This document shows, piece by piece, positions 47,701 to 53,951 of a stretch of 53,951 bases of DNA. A program made the translations under genes and the position numbers. Source of the DNA: Folioceros fuciformis (Eukaryota > Anthocerotophyta > Anthocerotopsida > Anthocerotales); contig JBNGIO010005069.1 in assembly GCA_049999805.1 (NCBI GenBank), positions 1-53,951 of the forward strand. The letters are read 5' to 3'. The notes beneath the pieces were generated by a model. That model was not told the DNA's origin. It saw only the letters and a list, made by a program, of their open reading frames with translations, and did no database searches. Positions within the stretch are counted from its first letter, which is position 1; each line of letters opens with the position of its first letter.

Positions 47701-48518
47701 AGGCTCTTTAGTTTAGGATTGTGGCATCCAGTAGTGCATATCAATAAGGCAAGGGAATCACGTTATGTTGGCATAGGTGCATAGGATGTGTACATTGGGG
47801 CAATAATGGATCTAGAGGGCATACAATGTTCCACACTCCCAGAACAAGATGGCACACAAGTCTACACACCAAGTGTAGACTCACACAACCTTGGTAGGCA
47901 AGATCTTTATAAGGCGCTTTTCTTCCTTGCCCCTTCCCTAGTTGACTTCATGGTGGTCGTTCTGCAGAAAAATTAATTTTAGGTACCTTTCATATTAACT
48001 ACTTTAGGGTACTCTTCATTCATTTATTTAGATACGTTATAATAAATTACTTCCACCAGTGTATAATGACATGCTGGCTGGAGGACTGAGCATTAGTATC
48101 ACATTGAGAGGCTGCTTCTTGTGGGCTACTGGAGGATGTTGAGAAACTGCTTTTTGTGCCTCTTTGAATGCTGATAGCCCATGGCTGTAAAGAATACTGG
48201 CTCACACTCTTGACAGGGAAAGTTTGCCTTCAGATCATAGGCTAGGTTTTTCTTCAACACCGCAGGTGTGTGACGTTCAATCACCTCTAGCGGGAACTTC
48301 ATTTGTTGTTTTAGTGAACCTCAAGCGGGACTCAATACAATTGCTAAGTACGCTCAGTATTAAACGCTCATAATTGTTAAATTGTTTTCTTACTCTAAAC
48401 ATAAAATACGCTCCCGACCGTCTGTGGGATGGATGTTCGATGAACATCAAATGTAAACCGCTTCACATGGTATCCACATCAAGGCCGTGTGCTATCCTGC
48501 ATTAGATTTGTCGGCACA
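47701..48518. other. No gene recognised
   Basis: 3' flank of the P450 ending at 48519. No coding or transposon signature seen. Confidence 0.45.
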
Positions 48519-50768
48519 CTAATAGTCTTCAACCGCCTCGATCCTTATGGGGACGCCGTTGTTGGGGCATGGCAGACCCGAAATGTCGAGGCCGGTGTCT
48601 GGCTTATCCACTGTCCACCTGTTTCACCATCAGATCGGCACCTATCGGTGAGCCAAGATTCTGAAGCAATATTTGGGGATGCGGATTGTGAAATTACTGC
48701 ACCAATATGTGAAAGGATGAGGACGGACTTGAACTTGAGCATCAGGTGATGCAACATCACTTTCATGTCCATCAGTGCTAGCTCCTTCCCAAGGCACAAT
48801 CTACTTCCACCTCCAAACGCTAGCAGGGTGTAAGGCTTCGGGGGCACCTGTTGGTAAGTAGCCACGGAACGCAGAGTGTCCACAAGATCACTACCAAAGA
48901 TGTCGTTCGACGTCTCTGAGTCGGAGCTGGCTGTGAAAAAATTAATGCCGAATTCAAGCATCAGGCGACTTACATCGAAGCGAGAGGGATTGAACTTCTC
49001 CGGCTCTTGGAAGACTTCTGGACTATGGTGCAAGTCATGGGTGACATGCACAAGGCTCCAGCCTTTAGGAATGTGGTATCCTGCAGGTGGAACATTCATG
49101 TGTGTCAGGCACTTAGAAAGCTTCAGAAAAATTGCGGCAATCAAGCACTAGTTTGTGACCCTGTTAGGAATCCCTGCTGGGAGTAGGGAATGAATCTGAA
49201 CGGGTTGGTGAGGCCATCCACAGCATTCATACCATTGAATGTGAAGTCCACCTTCACCTGTCGATTCCACCAGAAAGCGATAGAAGAAACTCGGAGGGCC
49301 TCGTTGATCACCTGAGGCACACGAGACAGAGACGGGAGGGTCTTAGGAGGCCAGATTTACGTGAGTAGCTGTGTAGCACGTGGGTGAAGATTGTTGAGGC
49401 ATCCGAGACTCACCTTCGATGTGTAGGCCATAGGTTGGCCCAGATCCGCCCATGTCAGGGCCTCTCCAGCATGTTTGTCTCTTCTCAATGCCAAGTGCTC
49501 CGCCTGAAGTTCAAACAGACAAAACGGAACCTTGAGGTGAGATTAGCTTCGATCCAAGATATCCCAAAGGAATGTCGTTTCCTATGGCTGAGCTATGTGA
49601 CAGCCCGAGGCCAGGCTCACCAGCAACTTCTGCTTGACGCTGGGATTCTCATGCAGCAACTTGACGAGCCAAGTGAGTGTGTTGGTGGTGGTCTCAAAGC
49701 CAGCAACCATCAGGGTGATAAGATTGTCCTTCAGCTGCTCGTCCTCCAGGGCAGGCTGGTCGCTGGAAGAATCGGGGTCAACAGCGTTCATCATCTCGCT
49801 AAGCAGGTCATTGCGAACAATTTTTTCGGTCCTTCTCAGCGAGATTTCGACGTCGAAAATTTTGCCCAGCTCTTTTCTTGCCTGCAAGCCCAGACCGCTC
49901 GCGCTGTTAGATTTATTGCACTCATGGCAAGGAGAAGTCGAACACTGCGCTACAATTACGCCTGGGATGGATTGTCACCTGCATCGCTTTGTGAAAGGAG
50001 AATCCAGGAAGATTGATGGGCACAGTGAGCAAGTTGTTTCTAACTATTTCGATGAGCTCACGACCCCTGTCACGCACAGGACCAGGACCCCAGCTCAGCA
50101 CCAGTCCCACGATCACATGGTAAGCAAACTGCGCACCGTCAGCAACTCCTCATTACAATGACAAGCTCACAAACATTGCACGTTGCGCACCCACGGGAAC
50201 AATGCGCCAATTCTGGTGCACTCACCTTGGCCATGTCGTGCCTGACAACCGGGACGTCGCCCCGCTTCCAGGAACTGAGCGTTTCCAGAGCTGCTAGCTC
50301 CACCACCGGAAGATACTTCTTGATTCTTTCGCCCATAAAGGCATCGTTCAGCATTCTGCGATAGAGCTTGTGCTTGGGGCCGTGCACATTGATCATGGAC
50401 TCCTCGCCTACTAGCTTCCTCCCGGGGAGCATCTGGTGCGCGTTCACCAGCTTGTCCTCCCCAGCGACTAAGAGTTTGGCCGCCTCGGCGCCCTTGAAAA
50501 ACACATACGGACTGCCCAACAGGTGCGATTTGAAGACGTCGCCATGCTGGCGGAAGCGCTTTGTTGTGAATGTATCCAGATCCCCGGTCTTGAAGTAGCC
50601 CATCAGCTCCATCGTCTCTCCCAGCAGCGGGAAGCCCATAGCCCCCGGCAGCTGCTTCGACCCCCTGGGCGCCCATATACCCCTCCGCTCCCAATACCTC
50701 CACACTGACCAGCTCACAGCAAGCACCGCAAGAGCCACCCCCGTCTCCACAGCCAGCGTCACGTCCAT
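48519..50768 (-). CDS. Cytochrome P450, CYP85-clan-like, subfamily B (intact, 8 exons, 482 aa)
   Basis: Exons (high to low): 50226-50768, 49979-50128, 49621-49881, 49414-49503, 49233-49311, 48974-49080, 48729-48847, 48519-48618. All are GT-AG and the frame is continuous. Hydrophobic anchor at about residues 7-22, hinge KQLPGAMGFPLLGETMEL, I-helix AGFETTTNT with the full acid-Thr pair, EALR as ExxR, FNPSRF, heme loop FGGGSRLCLG (Cys428), C-terminus NNGVPIRIEAVEDY. All canonical P450 residues are present, so this is the best candidate for an active enzyme in the window. It lies in a tandem array with 51528-53856 in the same orientation, about 760 bp apart, so the genes have separate promoters. 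Substrate unknown; a terpenoid is likely from the clan and context. Confidence 0.94.
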
Positions 50769-51527
50769 GGCAGCCCCGCGATTCTTCCTTGGGACGGGAT
50801 GGAATCTTCAGGATGCCATCCTGTAGCGATCTCTCCAGCTTTACACAGATGACTTCACAGGGTGAAGTGTGTAGTCCATCGAAACTAGACGCTGCAGCTT
50901 TTTCCTCCGAAGACCTTTTCTGCGTACGTACGACGCCTCTGAAACACGTGATAGTACTGTAGATGAGACTGCCAGAGGGATCCAGAAGGCTCATTGTGGC
51001 TGCTGCAACTTTGCTAAAACTGGAATGAATTGATTGGCAGACTCAGCCAAAGTCCCTGACCTCATGGTTCGCCTTTTGTGTTAAAATACAGTATTGACGC
51101 GTTACGTTTGTCTGTCGATACCTCGTCCGACCCGCACATATCCTTCAATTGGTGGATAAGATTGTCAAAAGGTTTGATTACAGCAAGTCCTTACGTATCA
51201 CGTCAGTGGTGAGAGCTGCTACATGGATTTAATGCAAAGGATTTAACGTACGGGATACATCCGATACATATGTATACTGTACACAAGCAGACATATATGT
51301 AGGTTGATTGCTCAGAATGACACCTACTGTAGTACTGATCCGTCCGAAGGGGGGGGCATAGTGGAGTTTAGATGTGGACCCCCCCCCAGAGTTTCAACTG
51401 TTATTAGGATACGGGAGAAGATGAGCGCTCCTCCCGCCATCTGTCGTCCCCATCGCGGGGGTTGGGAAGGCGCCCACACGTCTGGAACCCCAGGTTCTCT
51501 TTTCATAGCTAGGTTGGCAGACTTGGC
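50769..51527. other. Intergenic region between two tandem P450 genes
   Basis: Holds the promoter and leader of the gene at 50768 and the 3' region of the gene at 51528. G and C homopolymer runs at about 51350-51357 and 51380-51388. No other gene seen. Confidence 0.6.
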
Positions 51528-53856
51528 CTAATACTCTGCTTGAACAGCCTCGATCCTTATGGGCACACCGTTCTTAGGGAATGGCAGCCCCGAGACTTGA
51601 AGGCCAGTGTCTGGCTCATGTACTGTCCACCTGTTTCAACGCCATGTCGGCACCCAGTTGGTTAGCCAAGAAGCATGTAAGTGGGGACGTGGATTGGAGC
51701 ACATGACTTTTGAGCGATTGCAGAAGCTAGAACTACAGCGACGCACCGGAATGTGAGCATCATGTGATGCAACATCACTTTCATGTTCATTAGTGCCAGC
51801 TCCTTCCCAAGGCACAATCGGCTTCCACCTCCCCACACCAACCAGGTGAAAGCCTTCGGTGAAACCTGTTAGTACCATCGGAACGCAAGATGTCACAGCA
51901 GAGCTTCCAACATGTTGTTCGTTGTCTATGATTAGGAGATGTGTGTGACAATTGTAGAGGTGAATCAAAGAAACAAACTCTTACAGCGAAGCGAGAGGGA
52001 TTGAACTTCTCTGGGTCTTGGAAGATTTCGGGACTATGGTGCAAGGTCTGAGTGTCAAGCACAATGTTCCAGCCTTTCGGAATGTGGTATCCTGCAAGTA
52101 GCACATGAATATCAGGTAGTGACAGTCAAAGCGTCGAATTCGGGAATATCAGTGTGAGAGAGGAAATCAAGCACTACTTCTGTGACCCATGTAAGGACTC
52201 CCCACTTGGAGCAAGAGAAGGAATCTGAACGGTTGCCAATGCCAGGTGCAGCATACTATGTCATACCATTGAACGTAAAGTCCTCCTTCACCTGTCGATG
52301 CAGCCAGAAAGCGATAGACGACACTCGCATTGCCTCGTTGATCACCTACATGCACACATGAGACAAGACAGGTGGATGTTAGCTCACTCCAGATTCCAGT
52401 GAGTACACGTGGGCCACAACTAGGTTGAAAAATGTTAAGAGATCCGAGTTTCACTTTCAAGGTGTAGGCCATAGGTTCGCCGAGGTCTGCCCATATCAGT
52501 GCTTCTCCGGCTTGTTTGTTTCTTCTCACAGCCACATGCTCAACCTGCAGTCACAAACATGAAAACCAAACGACAAGGTGGGGCTCGCTTGGATCCAAGC
52601 TGTTCCGAACCAATTTCGTTTCCTATGGACGACGTCCTAAAGTTTGATAATCCCCGGGACCATGGCTCACCAGTAGCTTCTCCTTGACGCTGGGATTCTC
52701 ATGCAGCAGCTTGGCAAGCCAGCTGAATGTGATGGTGGTGGTATCATACCCAGCGATAATCACGGTGAGCACAGTGTCCCCTAGCTGCTCGTCGTTCAGG
52801 GCTGGCTTGTTGCTGGGAGAATCGGGGTCGACTGCCTTCATCATTTCGTTCAGCAGGTCGACGCGAACAACTTTTCCGCTCCTTCTCAGCGCGATTTCAG
52901 TGTCGAACATTTTGAGCAGCTCCTTTCTTGCCTGCACGCCCAGTCCACTTGCCTTGTTAGAGCTATTGCGGCCCATCGCAAGCCTTGGGCGAAGTTGGAC
53001 ACCTGTGCTCCAATTAATTTGGGCTTGGAATGAATTCGAACCTGCATGGCCTTGTGAAAGGCGAATCCAGGTAGATTTACAGGCACCGAGATCAAGCTGG
53101 ACGTCACTATTTTGCTGAGCTCCAAGCTCCTGTCACGCACTGGACCAGGACCCCAGCTCAGCACCAATCCGACGATCACGTTATAAGCGAACTGCGCACC
53201 GTGAGCAATTAACTACCAGTTAGCAAACATCATAAGATCTGCACAAGCATTGCAACTAGTTGCACACAAACGGTAAGAGTAGCCTTTGCCGTTCCTGGTG
53301 CACGCACCTTGGCCATCTCATGTTTCATGACGAGGACGTCGCCCTGCTTCCAGGAACTGAGGGTCTCGAGAGCCAACCGCTCCGACACCGGCAGATACTT
53401 CCTAATGCTTTCGCCCATGAAGCTTTCGTTGAGAATTTTGCGATAGAGCTTGTGTCTGGGGCCGTGCACATTGAGGAGCGACTCCTCGCCAAACAGTTGC
53501 CTCGCAGGAAGGAACTGGTGCGACTTTACCAGCTTGTGCTCATTTGTGATCATGAACTTGGCCGCCTCGATGCCTCTAAGAAACACATACGGGTTCCCCA
53601 ACGCGTGCGACTTGAACACATCGCCAAACTTGCGAAAGCGCTTGGCCGTGAATGTCACAGGATCCCCAATCTTGAAGTAGCGCAGCAGCTCCATCGTCTC
53701 CCCCAGCAGGGGCAAGCCCATGGTCCCCGGCACCTGCTTCGAGCCCTTGGGCGCCCACATACCCCTCCGCTCCCAGTACCTCCACATTGGCCAGGCCACA
53801 GCCAGCACCGCAATCGCAAGCGCCACTCCAGTCTCCACACCCCATGTCACTTCCAT
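51528..53856 (-). CDS. Cytochrome P450, CYP85-clan-like, subfamily B (intact, 8 exons, 485 aa) with Trp in the heme loop
   Basis: Exons (high to low): 53308-53856, 53042-53191, 52671-52931, 52455-52544, 52267-52345, 51985-52091, 51747-51865, 51528-51630. All are GT-AG and in frame to TAG. Start MEVTWGVETG, anchor about residues 7-25, hinge KQVPGTMGLPLLGETMEL, I-helix AGYDTTTIT, EAMR as ExxR, FNPSRF, C-terminus KNGVPIRIEAVQAEY. The heme loop reads WGGGSRLCLG (Cys430): the usually near-invariant Phe is Trp, and the segment before it (KAFTWLV) is also changed from the KPYTL-F of its sisters. The dead copy at 44949-46735 shares the Trp. The gene looks intact, but its heme environment may be unusual. 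Only about 95 bp of upstream sequence lie in the window. Confidence 0.93.
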
Positions 53857-53951
53857 GGCTTCCCTCCGGATCCGATGCTTTCAACAACGTCAATTTCAGG
53901 AACGCAATGCAAGTGCAATCCCTCCCACTTCACGCCATGCTCAGATTCATG

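Overview
This is nuclear DNA of a land plant. Genes are split by short spliceosomal introns (about 80-135 bp), there are two Ty1/copia retrotransposons, a MULE and a pogo/Tigger element, and the metabolic genes are plant types: CYP85-clan-like cytochrome P450s and a CPS/KS-type diterpene synthase (diTPS). The fused three-domain diTPS and compact introns suggest a seedless plant (lycophyte or bryophyte, Selaginella being one candidate). That is inference; no species marker was seen.

Layout. 0-11.6 kb: a P450 exon relic (470-1265), a PPR scrap (2381-2655), an intact nine-exon P450 (5161-7395, +) facing a broken sister P450 (7536-9442, -), then satellite-like tandem repeats (9652-11572). 11.6-17.8 kb: mostly non-genic, with a decayed ORF of unknown family at 14.6-16.0 kb (-). 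17791-20050 (+): an intact eight-exon P450 of a second subfamily. 20-24.2 kb: minisatellites, telomere-like repeats and a retroelement ORF. 24213-36800 (-): a diTPS pseudogene cut in two by a nested pair of copia elements (outer 24722-34301, inner 24903-29798). 37.3-37.9 kb: nested 25/75-bp repeats. 38.0-40.3 kb: a decayed MULE with DDE and SWIM motifs. 40.7-41.6 kb: scraps of an unrecognised gene. 43027-44846: a Tigger element that has lost its DDE core. 44.9-53.9 kb (-): a tandem array of three P450s, one dead (44949-46735) and two intact (48519-50768; 51528-53856).

How the parts fit. The window looks like a decayed diterpenoid gene cluster: one diTPS amid at least six P450 loci. Intact P450 frames were reconstructed exon by exon. 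All four have GT-AG introns and stay in frame (487, 486, 482 and 485 aa). Internal exons of 90, 79, 107 and 119 nt are identical in all of them, across both subfamilies. The diTPS keeps its class II DxDD motif, but its class I metal motifs are altered (DDYTN; NDLRSYQRG), it carries two in-frame stops, and the retrotransposons split one alpha-domain exon. The P450s therefore outlived the local cyclase. They may act on a scaffold made elsewhere, or may have been recruited to other substrates.

Limits. Subfamily names, substrates and transcription cannot be read from sequence alone. Three 10-N gaps all fall inside tandem repeats, so array lengths there are unreliable.
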